From positions 1 through 29,675 of the IMG/VR virus record IMGVR_UViG_3300027965_000014: a stretch of 29,675 bases of DNA. One strand, written 5' to 3'. Positions 5,994 through 13,168 of this stretch are shown here, piece after piece. The DNA comes from a virus. Each line of letters opens with the position of its first letter. Within the stretch, counting starts at the first letter, position 1. The notes beneath the pieces are model-generated. The model made no database searches. It worked only from the letters and a program-made list of their open reading frames with translations, and was not told the DNA's origin. Both the position numbers and the translations under genes were made by a program.

Positions 5994-6857
5994 ATGCCGA
6001 CACGACCCGCCCTCCATCAACCTCACTTCGCCAAGACCGCCGAGCAGCGAGCCCTGGCCGAGCGCGAGCGCATGCGAGAGCGCGACGCGCAACGGCCCAG
6101 CAGCAGCGAGCGCGGCTATGATCGCGAGTGGCGCGAGCTGCGCGCCTCCTTCATCCTCGACCACCCGACGTGCTGTGTGCGGGGCTGCGGTCGACCGACG
6201 GTCGACGTTGACCACGTCGAGGACATCCGCGCCCATCCCCACCGTCGCCTCGACCGGACGAACCTGCGCCCGTTCTGTCACGCGCACCATGCGCAGCGTA
6301 CCGCTCGTGAGCAGGGCTTCGCTCGACCGCGTGAGCTGCGCGACGGTGCTCGCGTCTCGACACGGGGCGCCCTCTACCCTGATTGGCTGCGCCCCTCGCG
6401 CGTGCCGCTCCAGCTCGTGTGCGGCCCTCCTGCAGCAGGCAAGTCCCAATTCGTCAACGAGCGCGCTTCGTTCACCGAGCTGGTTCTCGACCTCGACGAG
6501 ATCAAAGCCGCGCTGTCCGGCCTGCCGATCTACCAGCCCGGCCTGGCATGGCGAGGGGAGGCCCTGCGCCACCGCAACGCCTCGCTGGGCCGCCTGTCCG
6601 GTCATCATCCGAATGTCTCCGGGGCTTGGCTCATCGTCGGCGAGCCCACGCCGCAATGGCGTCAGTGGTGGCGCGAGCGGCTGCGGCCTCTCGTGGTGTG
6701 GGTCATGCCGACCCCCGCTGATGTCTGCCACGCCCGCATCGATGCCGACCCTCGCCGCGAGTTGGTCCGCGATCTGCACCACGTTGCAGTCGACGACTGG
6801 TGGAGACGCTACGAGCCGATGAAGGGCGACCGCGTGGTCAATGCTCAGGGGGGATGA
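5994..6857 (+). CDS. HNH endonuclease fused to a P-loop ATPase/kinase-like domain
   Basis: A 287-residue two-domain protein. Residues about 40-105 form an HNH zinc-finger nuclease: C60/C65, the DVDHVEDI core with D73-H74, N90 and C95-H96. Residues about 138-285 form a P-loop domain with Walker A GPPAAGKS (144-151) and LVLDLDEI downstream, as in small nucleotide- or polynucleotide-kinase-like ATPases. HNH proteins next to the terminase assist packaging-site cleavage in HK97-like phages. What the kinase-like half adds is unknown. The ATG at 5994 has GAGGTG upstream. An in-frame GTG at 5979 is an alternative start. Confidence 0.85.
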   Translation: MPTRPALHQPHFAKTAEQRALAERERMRERDAQRPSSSERGYDREWRELRASFILDHPTCCVRGCGRPTVDVDHVEDIRAHPHRRLDRTNLRPFCHAHHAQRTAREQGFARPRELRDGARVSTRGALYPDWLRPSRVPLQLVCGPPAAGKSQFVNERASFTELVLDLDEIKAALSGLPIYQPGLAWRGEALRHRNASLGRLSGHHPNVSGAWLIVGEPTPQWRQWWRERLRPLVVWVMPTPADVCHARIDADPRRELVRDLHHVAVDDWWRRYEPMKGDRVVNAQGG

Positions 6858-7071
6858 TCCGCCACAAAGCCGTGGCCGCCGAAACCCCCGCACACAGCCC
6901 GGCAAATCCGGGCGCAAATCCAACGTACGGGGCGGAAGCCTTCGCCGCTGACCGATACCGGCATCTTGAGGGGCGGCGAAAGTGCATTTGCGCTCGCTCC
7001 AGCTGACGGACAGTCCGTTTTCGCACACGACCTGCCAATACAGCGGTGCCAAGTGTAGTGTACCAGTCAGA
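6858..7071. other. Non-coding gap, host-like sequence with a 13-bp palindrome
   Basis: Apart from a possible small gene at 7072-7263, I see no gene between 6858 and 7285. The gap contains a short CCCGG/CCGGG inverted repeat near 6900 and a perfect palindrome ACGGACAGTCCGT at 7006-7018. Its composition and word use look like host intergenic DNA rather than packed phage genes. Confidence 0.4.
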
Positions 7072-7263
7072 ATGCGTACGCTCCTTCAATATCCCGACGC
7101 CCGCGAAATGATCGAGCACAGCCATCGCTTGATCTGGCAGTCGCGTCTAGTCCTGGCGGACTCTGAGCGATGCTTGGAGCTAGCTTTGTATCTTCGGGCC
7201 TTTCTCGCCTGCCTCGCCGCGCCCGTTGAGGCAAGCTCATCGGGAGATCGCCCAACCGAGTAG
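7072..7263 (+). CDS. Possible small protein, 63 aa
   Basis: A 63-codon frame begins at ATG 7072 (MRTLLQYPDAREMIEHSHRL). It encodes an amphipathic helical stretch and a Cys-containing hydrophobic part (LELALYLRAFLACLAA). There is no good ribosome site. It resembles short host-type proteins of rhizobia more than the phage neighbours. It may be a remnant of host DNA carried into the phage. Real expression is doubtful. Confidence 0.3.
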   Translation: MRTLLQYPDAREMIEHSHRLIWQSRLVLADSERCLELALYLRAFLACLAAPVEASSSGDRPTE

Positions 7264-7285
7264 ACGTGAAGCCGTCGGAGGCATC

Positions 7286-7885
7286 ATGGCCACAAGGACG
7301 GCAACCAAGAGCGACGAGCTCCAGTTGGACATGACGGCGCTTAACGTCGAGCAGCGCGACCCGCGCCAGCTCAAGCCGCACCCCAAGAATTCGCGCTTCC
7401 ACCCCGAAGTACAGCTCAAGCAACTGGCAGCGTCCTTGCGCCGGTTCGGCATCACCAAGCCGATCCTGATCGATGACGACGACACGATCCTTGCGGGGCA
7501 CGCGACGACGCTCGCCGCCATCGAGTGCCGACTGCACACCGTGCCGGTGGTCGTGGCGCACGGCTGGACCGACCAGCAGAAGCGGGCCTACCTGATCGCA
7601 GACAACCGGCTCGGCGAGAAGTCGACATGGGACAGCACGCTGCTGGCGCTGGAGATCGGCGCTCTCAAGCCCATCGGCGACGATCTCGCGGCGATGGGCT
7701 TCACTGACAAGGATGTCGCCGCAGCCCTGCGGCGGGCAGGCCCCGACAAGCACGGCAGCGAGCAGCAGCTCGGCGACGGGCTCGCTTATCGGGTGATCGT
7801 CGACTGCCGCGACGAGTCGCACCAGACCGAGCTGATTGAGCGCTTCGATGGTGAGGGCCTGAAATGCCGCGCGTTGATCTCGTAG
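7286..7885 (+). CDS. ParB-like nuclease-fold domain protein
   Basis: A 199-residue protein with a ParB/Srx-fold domain at about residues 25-110: LKPHPKNSRFH, then GITKPILIDDDDTILAGHATTLAAIE, then KRAYLIADNRLGE. The usual GHxR element reads GHATT, so the Arg is missing. A small C-terminal domain (YRVIVDCRDESHQTELIERF, then CRAL) is typical of phage ParB proteins. In many prophages this ParB type is fused to a DNA methyltransferase before the terminase; here that place is taken by an ABC-GNAT fusion. It is likely a DNA-binding or DNA-modification accessory. GGAG lies before the ATG, and the gene overlaps the next by 22 bases. Confidence 0.8.
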   Translation: MATRTATKSDELQLDMTALNVEQRDPRQLKPHPKNSRFHPEVQLKQLAASLRRFGITKPILIDDDDTILAGHATTLAAIECRLHTVPVVVAHGWTDQQKRAYLIADNRLGEKSTWDSTLLALEIGALKPIGDDLAAMGFTDKDVAAALRRAGPDKHGSEQQLGDGLAYRVIVDCRDESHQTELIERFDGEGLKCRALIS

Positions 7886-8964
7886 TCCGCAGTCCCATCG
7901 CGCACACGCCGCGCGCCCGCCAGCTGGAGGCGCTGTTTGACGTGCCCGCCATCGAGCAGAGCGAGCGCGAATGGCACGGCGAGGTGCCCATCGACGCGCG
8001 CGACTGGAACGTCGGGCTGATCGTGGGGCCATCGGGCAGCGGTAAGTCGACGATCCTCCGCGATCTGTTCGGAGAGCCAGCGACGTTGACGTGGGGCGGC
8101 GCGTCGGTGATCGAGGATTTCGACCGCGCCCTGTCGATGAAAGAGATCTCCGATATGTGTCAGGCGGTCGGCTTCAACACCATTCCGGCGTGGCTGCGCC
8201 CCTACAGCGTGCTGAGCAACGGCGAGCGCTTCCGCGTCGAGCTGGCCCGCCGTATGCTGGAGACGACCGGCGTCGTCGCGGTCGACGAATTCACGTCGGT
8301 GGTCGACCGCCAGGTTGCGAAGATCGGCGCGCATGCCGTCCAGAAGAGCATCCGGCGCACGGGCAAGCGATTCGTTGCAGCGTCGTGCCACTACGACATC
8401 CTCGATTGGCTGCAGCCCGATTGGACACTGGAGCCCGCCTCGATGTCGTTCACATGGAGGGAGCTTCGGCGACGACCGGACATCACGGTCGAGCTTCGCC
8501 ATGTCGAGTATCGCGCGTGGGAGCTTTTCGCGCCGTTTCACTATCTGACTGCCGAGCTGAACCACGCCGCGCGCTGCTGGTGCCTGTTCGTCGACAGGCA
8601 GCCGGTGAGCTTCGCCGCCGTGCTGCATCGGCCGACCAATCGCCCAACACGCATCAAGGGCGTGTCGCGGCTCGTGACGCTGCCCGACTGGCAGGGGCTG
8701 GGGCTCGCGCTGATCCTCGTCGACCATCTTGGCGCGCTCTACGCCGCGCAGGGCTTCGAGCTGCGGACCTATCCCGCGCACCCGGCGCTGATCCGTTCCT
8801 TCGACCGATCGCCCCGCTGGAAGCTGGAGAAGAAGCCCGGCCGGTTCTCCTCGAGGCCGGGCGAGACGGGCAACGCGCCTATGGGCGGGCGTCCGTGCGC
8901 GGTTTTCTCGTACTGCGGCGAGGCGGGCGATTCGGCCGAGGCGCGCGCGGCGCTCGCCGACTAA
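7864..8964 (+). CDS. ABC-type ATPase fused to GNAT acyltransferase domain (Mom-like?)
   Basis: A 366-residue fusion. The N-terminal half is an ABC ATPase without membrane segments: Walker A GPSGSGKST (55-63), signature LSNGERFRVELAR (117-129), Walker B VVAVDEF (137-143) and H-loop SCH (174-176). The C-terminal half (about 205-350) is GNAT-like, with SRLVTLPDWQGLGLALILVD (268-287) matching the acetyl-CoA-binding motif. An HPALIRSFDRSPRWKL stretch (306-321) follows. COG2401-type proteins have this make-up, and the phage Mu Mom adenine-modifying enzyme is a GNAT. Together with ParB this suggests DNA base modification, which is inference. It is not a transporter, because there is no permease. Confidence 0.8.
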   Translation: MPRVDLVVRSPIAHTPRARQLEALFDVPAIEQSEREWHGEVPIDARDWNVGLIVGPSGSGKSTILRDLFGEPATLTWGGASVIEDFDRALSMKEISDMCQAVGFNTIPAWLRPYSVLSNGERFRVELARRMLETTGVVAVDEFTSVVDRQVAKIGAHAVQKSIRRTGKRFVAASCHYDILDWLQPDWTLEPASMSFTWRELRRRPDITVELRHVEYRAWELFAPFHYLTAELNHAARCWCLFVDRQPVSFAAVLHRPTNRPTRIKGVSRLVTLPDWQGLGLALILVDHLGALYAAQGFELRTYPAHPALIRSFDRSPRWKLEKKPGRFSSRPGETGNAPMGGRPCAVFSYCGEAGDSAEARAALAD

Positions 8965-8969
8965 GGGGG

Positions 8970-8984
8970 TGTCCGCTTTGTCCC
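8970..8984 (+). repeat. Left copy of TGTCCGCTTT direct repeat
   Basis: TGTCCGCTTTGTCCC matches TGTCCGCTTTACCCC at 9871-9885 in 13 of 15 bases. The two copies bracket the AT-richer GIY-YIG gene. The sequence between here and 9158 has no gene and resembles rhizobial intergenic DNA. Confidence 0.45.
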
Positions 8985-9158
8985 GAAAAACCGACATTGG
9001 CGTAGGACGAAGGCATGTCCGTTAGGGGCCACAAGCGTTTCCATAACGAGTGTCTGCGGGTAGCATTCGCTGTTTCTGGCGCGATGCCAGTTGCTGGCAG
9101 GCAAGCTGAGGTTGAGCGCTGGTTTTCTGAGGTCCGATGAGCTGTTAGGTAACTTTGA

Positions 9159-9770
9159 ATGGCCGAATTTCTCTACCCCCACGGAGTTATATACGTTTTT
9201 GAAAACTCCGATGCGCAGCGCGTGAAAGTTGGCATGACGGGTATTGGCGTCAACAACGTTGGCGATCGGCTTAGAGACATCAATGACATGTGGCTAGAAC
9301 GCAAGGTCACTTGCCAGATCTGTGGAGGACGTTTGGTTAGCGTCGGGGGGCTTGTTCCTGAACATGTTAAAAGTGGTAATCGTTGCTCGGGAGGGCGCGC
9401 GTTACCCCTTGAGAAAGATGTGGCGCTTGCAGAGTCTCATCTGCAAAATATTAGAAGTCGTCTCAACGAGCTTGTTGACAGTGAAAAAGGATCAGCCACT
9501 CGAATAGCTAATACGCTTGAGAAGCGATTAGAACGGTATCGACATCGCAATCGACAAGTTGGAACTTGGCAATTCAGGATAGCTTTTTTCACGAAAGGTG
9601 TTGCCGAAGTTGAATCGCTCTCACATAACATCCTCGCGGAGCATCTGGATAAGCTAGCACCATTTGGAGAAGTCTTTTGTTGCTCAGTGTCAGAAGCCAC
9701 GAAAGCGGTTGAAGCAGCGCTGAGTCAGCTAGGACTGTTACATTCAGCCAGGAAAGCAACTCACTTGTGA
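9159..9770 (+). CDS. GIY-YIG / T5orf172-type nuclease-like protein with zinc-finger insert
   Basis: A 203-residue protein. GIYVF-like IYVFEN (11-16) and VKVGMTG (22-28) mark the GIY-YIG core. A Cys-rich insert (C52, C55, C76) may bind zinc. The C-terminal part (HNILAEHLDKLAPFGEVFCC, then VSEATKAVEAAL) matches the T5orf172/MUG113 branch. Such proteins are putative DNA nucleases found in phages and defence islands. The gene is visibly richer in A and T than everything around it, has its own leader and is bracketed by short repeats, so it looks acquired. It could be a homing-type, anti-competitor or defence gene. No substrate is evident. Confidence 0.75.
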   Translation: MAEFLYPHGVIYVFENSDAQRVKVGMTGIGVNNVGDRLRDINDMWLERKVTCQICGGRLVSVGGLVPEHVKSGNRCSGGRALPLEKDVALAESHLQNIRSRLNELVDSEKGSATRIANTLEKRLERYRHRNRQVGTWQFRIAFFTKGVAEVESLSHNILAEHLDKLAPFGEVFCCSVSEATKAVEAALSQLGLLHSARKATHL

Positions 9771-9851
9771 ATTCGCGAGAGCTCCGCTCTGCTTCGAAAG
9801 CCGGCATTGTACATCGTAATCGGAACGTCTGAGATGGGTCAGGAGGCGACA

Positions 9852-9890
9852 TGCCGGGGTCGTCGCCAGATGTCCGCTTTACCCCCGGCA
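9852..9890. repeat. Inverted repeat between convergent genes
   Basis: TGCCGGGGT and ACCCCCGGCA form a 9-bp stem with one bulged C and a 20-base loop, at and just beyond the convergent ends of the GIY-YIG and ASCH genes. No T-run follows. The right TGTCCGCTTT repeat (9871-9885) sits in the loop and stem. It could be a weak bidirectional terminator or part of the cargo boundary. Confidence 0.3.
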
Positions 9891-10202
9891 ACGGACAGTT
9901 CGAGATTTACGGGTACCCGCCCTAGGCGCGGGTGAAAGCTCAATAGCGACCAGTCTGGCGCGGTGACCGTAGATTGCTGCCGCGTGGGGCACGATCGCGG
10001 CGGGCACGACCGATACCGCCTTGATCATCATCTGCAGGCGCGGCCCCGAGTAGCCGCGCGACAGTATGACGGGTCGACCGACCGGCAGGCGCTCCAGCTT
10101 GCCGAGTGGCCCGCCGAGGCGGCGGTATTCAGTGGTCTTGGTGCCTGCGGCGAAGGCGTCGAAGTATTCCCCCTTCAACGGCACCCATAGCGGCGTGGTC
10201 AT
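9879..10202 (-). CDS. ASCH-domain (PUA-like) protein, leftward
   Basis: A 107-residue protein. WVPLKGEYFDAFAAGTKTTE (6-25) followed by YRR, and later VGRPVILSRGYSGPRL, match the ASCH fold of the PUA superfamily, which binds RNA or modified bases. It is transcribed against the terminase genes, and its start (ATG at 10202, or 10205) overlaps the start of the small terminase on the other strand. The last 15 residues lie in the host-like stretch and may not be original. ASCH proteins are common beside terminases in rhizobial phages. A reader role for modified DNA would fit the nearby ParB/ABC-GNAT pair, but that is inference. No strong ribosome site is seen. Confidence 0.7.
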   Translation of the reverse strand: MTTPLWVPLKGEYFDAFAAGTKTTEYRRLGGPLGKLERLPVGRPVILSRGYSGPRLQMMIKAVSVVPAAIVPHAAAIYGHRARLVAIELSPAPRAGTRKSRTVRCRG

Positions 10203-10203
10203 C

Positions 10204-10710
10204 ATGCGCACAAAGAAACCGCTCCCGGCTGCGCTGCACAAGCTCCATGGCGAGCCGGGCCGCCGTCCGACAGTGGACGCCGAGCCCGAAGGCGTCGGCG
10301 ACATCTGGGCACCGCCCAGCTGGTTCGACGATCAGCAGCGCGAGCAATGGCACTACAGCGCCGAGCATGCGCCGCTCGGCCTGCTGACTGGCACCGACCG
10401 GGAAATCCTCGTCGTCTGGGTCGTCGCCTGCGTCGAGCACGCGCGCGCCTGCCAGAAGGTGCGCGAGCTGGGGCAAGTCGTCAGCACCCGCGAAGGCGGC
10501 GTGATGCAGAACCCATACCTCGGCGTGATGAACCGCCAAGCTCACATCATGCTGCGCACCGCGTCGGAGCTCGGGTTCTCGCCCGCCGCTCGCGCGGGCC
10601 TGGGCCGCACGGCGCCGGAGTTTGACCCGCATGCCCCAGCGCTCGGCCAGCCGCGCAACAACGCGCGCCTCGCGGCCTACCTCGACCGCAAGCCCGACAA
10701 GCTCAACTGA
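10204..10710 (+). CDS. terS: Terminase small subunit, P27 family
   Basis: A 168-residue protein. The N-terminus KKPLPAALHKLHGEPGRRP and the following WAPPSWFDDQQREQWHY match the P27 (HK97 gp1-like) small terminase family. A helical core and a short tail with P and R follow. It recognises the packaging site and loads the large subunit. The ATG at 10204 follows no strong ribosome site and overlaps the divergent ASCH start. The 3' end overlaps the large terminase by about 80 bases. Confidence 0.9.
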   Translation: MRTKKPLPAALHKLHGEPGRRPTVDAEPEGVGDIWAPPSWFDDQQREQWHYSAEHAPLGLLTGTDREILVVWVVACVEHARACQKVRELGQVVSTREGGVMQNPYLGVMNRQAHIMLRTASELGFSPAARAGLGRTAPEFDPHAPALGQPRNNARLAAYLDRKPDKLN

Positions 10711-12358
10711 CGAGACGACCGCCTATGCCCGCGCCGTCATCGCAGGCGAGATAATCGCCTGCCGCTATGTCAGGCTGGCCTGCAAGCGGCACCTGTCGGA
10801 TCTGAAATTCGGCCGCCGACGCGGACTCTGGTTCGATGCCGCCGCCGCGCAGCATCGCATCGGGTTCTATCCAGCGTTCCTGCGCCACTCCAAAGGCGAG
10901 TGGGCGCGTCGCCCGGTCGAGCTGTCGTCGTGGCAGAAATTCGTGATCGGCTCGGTGTTTGGCTGGAAGCGCAAGGACGGCACGCGCCGCTTCCGCTATG
11001 TCTACGAGGAGCTGCCACGAAAAAACGGCAAGAGCACCAAGCTGGCCGGCGTCGGCCTGGACATGCTGGCGTGTGACGGTGAGCCCGGCGCCGAAATCTA
11101 CGCCGCCGCGACCAAGCGCGATCAGGCGCGGATCATCTTCGATGAGGCCAAGCGCATGGTCGGCAGCTCGCCCGATCTCGCGGCGACGATTGCCCGATAC
11201 AAGCTCAACCTCAGCATCGACGCCACCGCCTCGAAATTCGAGCCGCTGTCGTCCGACGACCGGACGCTCGACGGGCTCAATCCGCACTGCGTACTCGTCG
11301 ACGAGCTGCACCGGCACAAGACGCGCGCGCTGCTCGACGTGCTCGACACCGCGCTGGGCGCTCGCCGCCAGCCGCTGCTATGGATCATCACCACCGCGGG
11401 CGACGACGACCCGGAGAGCGTCTACACGGCGGAGAACGACTACGCGATCAAGGTGCTGGAGGGCGCCGTCGAGGATGACAGCGTGTTCGCGTTCATCACC
11501 ACCATCGACAAGGGCGACCGCTGGGACGATCCGCAGGCGTGGGCGAAGGCGAACCCCAACCTCGGGATCTCGGTCAAGCTTGACGATTTGGAGCGCCAGG
11601 CCCGCAAGGCGGCCAAGAGCGCGGGCGCACTGGTCGCCTTCAAGCGGCTACGGCTCAACGTGCGCAGCTCGGCGATGGATCGCGTCATCGACATGGCGCA
11701 ATGGGCGCGCAACTCGCGGGGCCGCTTCGACCCCGACAAGCTCGACCAGCGCCGCTGCTTCGCCGGGCTCGACCTGTCGAGCAAGATCGACATCAGCGCC
11801 TTCGTGCGCCTCTACGAGCCCGACGAGAGCGGCATCATGCGGATCGCCTGCCGCTTCTGGATGCCCGCCGACACCGTCGAAGAACGCGCCGACCGTGACC
11901 GCATGCCGTACCGGCGATGGGTGGAGGAAGGATGGATCGAGGCGACCCCCGGCAACGTCATCGACCATGCCGAGATCAAGGCGGCGATCATCGCCGACGC
12001 CAAGCGGTACGACATCGAGTCGCTCGCCTTCGATCCATGGAATGCAACGCAGCTCGCCGTCGAGCTAAACGAGGCAGGCGTCGAGGCGGTTGAATTCATC
12101 CAGGGCATGCGCAGTTACACCGCGCCGACCAAGGAACTGCAGGCCCTGATCGCCGACCGCAAGCTCGATCACGGCGACAACCCCGTGCTCACCGTGATGG
12201 CGTCCAATCTCAAGGTGCAGCGCGACAAGAACCTCAACGAGATGCCGAACAAGGCGCACAGCACCGGCCGCATCGACGGGATCACCGCGCTGATCATGGC
12301 GCTGGGTCGCCGCATGACCGTGACGCAGCGCGGCGAACCCAGCGTGTTCTTCGTCTAG
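10631..12358 (+). CDS. terL: Terminase large subunit (ATPase-nuclease)
   Basis: A 575-residue protein of the HK97/phi-C31-like large terminase family. The ATPase has a deviant Walker A PRKNGKS (129-135), Walker B VLVDE (221-225) and a coupling segment IITTAG (252-257). The nuclease has LDLSS with D381, and FDPWNATQLA. It powers DNA translocation into the prohead and cuts the concatemer. The first 27 residues are Ser/Arg/Thr-rich and overlap the small subunit in another frame. Family similarity begins near AYARAVIAGEII. A TTG at 10622 is also possible. It shares its stop with the opposite-strand gene in the tetranucleotide CTAG. Confidence 0.92.
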   Translation: MPQRSASRATTRASRPTSTASPTSSTDETTAYARAVIAGEIIACRYVRLACKRHLSDLKFGRRRGLWFDAAAAQHRIGFYPAFLRHSKGEWARRPVELSSWQKFVIGSVFGWKRKDGTRRFRYVYEELPRKNGKSTKLAGVGLDMLACDGEPGAEIYAAATKRDQARIIFDEAKRMVGSSPDLAATIARYKLNLSIDATASKFEPLSSDDRTLDGLNPHCVLVDELHRHKTRALLDVLDTALGARRQPLLWIITTAGDDDPESVYTAENDYAIKVLEGAVEDDSVFAFITTIDKGDRWDDPQAWAKANPNLGISVKLDDLERQARKAAKSAGALVAFKRLRLNVRSSAMDRVIDMAQWARNSRGRFDPDKLDQRRCFAGLDLSSKIDISAFVRLYEPDESGIMRIACRFWMPADTVEERADRDRMPYRRWVEEGWIEATPGNVIDHAEIKAAIIADAKRYDIESLAFDPWNATQLAVELNEAGVEAVEFIQGMRSYTAPTKELQALIADRKLDHGDNPVLTVMASNLKVQRDKNLNEMPNKAHSTGRIDGITALIMALGRRMTVTQRGEPSVFFV

Positions 12359-12786
12359 TGCAGCCAGTCCTCAAAAACCTCGACGCCCGGCCACCACAGC
12401 GTCAGGCGTCCGCGCAGCTCGGTGCGTACCCTCCATACGCCGAGATCGCGATTGAGGGCGCGATACAGCTTCGGCCGCCGCTGCAGCGCCCGGAAGATGT
12501 CGACGGTGCGCTGTCGCAGCTTGATCGCGTTGTTGCACGCCACGCCGAGAAACAGGCGTCGCTCGACCGGCACGACGACGAGTGTCAGGTCGAGCTGCGT
12601 GAGAAGGCGCGCGAACGGCTGGTGCCGGTCCGCAACGAAATAGAATGAGCGATCATCCGCCCCTGCCGGGTGGATGCGCTCTCTCGTGGCGGCTCTGATC
12701 GTCGCCTCCGCCTCATAGTCGTCGTCGATCTGGTAGTGCCCGCACTCGTGAACCTCGGACCATCTAAACAACGCCCGCTCCGTCAT
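12355..12786 (-). CDS. Leftward gene of unknown function inside late region, 143 aa
   Basis: A 143-residue protein beginning MTERALFRWSEVHECGHYQI. A GGAGGAG ribosome site seven bases before the ATG supports it strongly. The sequence alternates charged and beta-like segments (LDLTLVVVPVERRLFLG) and ends with a Trp-rich part (GVEVFEDWLH). It is transcribed opposite to packaging and head genes and converges with terL, the two stops overlapping in CTAG. Two operator-like dyads lie about 150 bases upstream. The layout is that of an independently expressed accessory gene. I do not recognise a family. Confidence 0.7.
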   Translation of the reverse strand: MTERALFRWSEVHECGHYQIDDDYEAEATIRAATRERIHPAGADDRSFYFVADRHQPFARLLTQLDLTLVVVPVERRLFLGVACNNAIKLRQRTVDIFRALQRRPKLYRALNRDLGVWRVRTELRGRLTLWWPGVEVFEDWLH

Positions 12787-12936
12787 GTTCGGCTCCTCCG
12801 GGTTTTTTGTTCTGGCCCGCTGCGGCTGGCGGGTCGACTTGGGCGGGTTGCGCTCCCGCACGTCGCGACGAGGGGGAAGCTGTGCTCGTCGCGTGGTTCA
12901 AGATCGTACAGATGCCGCGGCTTCACACGCAACCGT

Positions 12937-12955
12937 CTTAAACAGATTGTTCTCA
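12937..12955. promoter_or_regulatory. Operator-like dyad 7
   Basis: CTTAAACAGATTGTTCTCA has 7-5-7 layout, with a good left arm and a weak right arm. It sits between the divergent genes starting at 12786 (leftward) and 12995 (rightward). The rest of this 208-bp gap shows no gene. Confidence 0.5.
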
Positions 12956-12969
12956 ACAGATCGTGTAAA
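12951..12969. promoter_or_regulatory. Operator-like dyad 8
   Basis: TCTCAACAGATCGTGTAAA, with 7-5-7 layout, overlaps dyad 7 by five bases. It ends 25 bases before the start of the small basic gene at 12995. Confidence 0.55.
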
Positions 12970-12994
12970 GCGTGCGCCCAGAAAGGTCACAGCC

Positions 12995-13168
12995 ATGACA
13001 ACGATCAAGAGCAAGCGCCCAAGAGCTGGACTCGGGCTTGGCTCGGCGATCACGCCTGATCGACTCGTCTCGCGCAGCGCGCACGCAGCCACCACGCGGA
13101 AGCCGAAGCAGGTACGGTCGAGCAAACCGGCGCGACCGGTGCGAGAGACTCGCAAGCCGCCGCGCTAG
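12995..13168 (+). CDS. Small basic protein, 57 aa
   Basis: A 57-residue protein rich in Arg, Lys, Ser and Pro (MTTIKSKRPRAGLGLGSAIT, then a tail of RKPK/RETRKPPR type). It is probably unstructured and able to bind nucleic acid. AGAAAGG lies eight bases before the ATG. Its stop overlaps that of the convergent leftward gene in CTAG. It is a rightward insert between terminase and protease with its own pair of dyads. Function is unknown. Confidence 0.55.
   Translation: MTTIKSKRPRAGLGLGSAITPDRLVSRSAHAATTRKPKQVRSSKPARPVRETRKPPR

Noticed and set aside
7001-7019. AGCTGACGGACAGTCCGTT as a repressor dyad
   Set aside because: It shares GAC-N5-GTCC but not the AT-rich outer arms; it is better seen as a separate palindrome.
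5661-7052. Long leftward open frame opposite the HNH gene and preceding gene
   Set aside because: No ribosome site or motif; the rightward HNH/P-loop protein has catalytic residues.
7864-8964. Reading the ABC protein as a transporter component
   Set aside because: No membrane segments or permease neighbour; the C-terminal half is GNAT-like.
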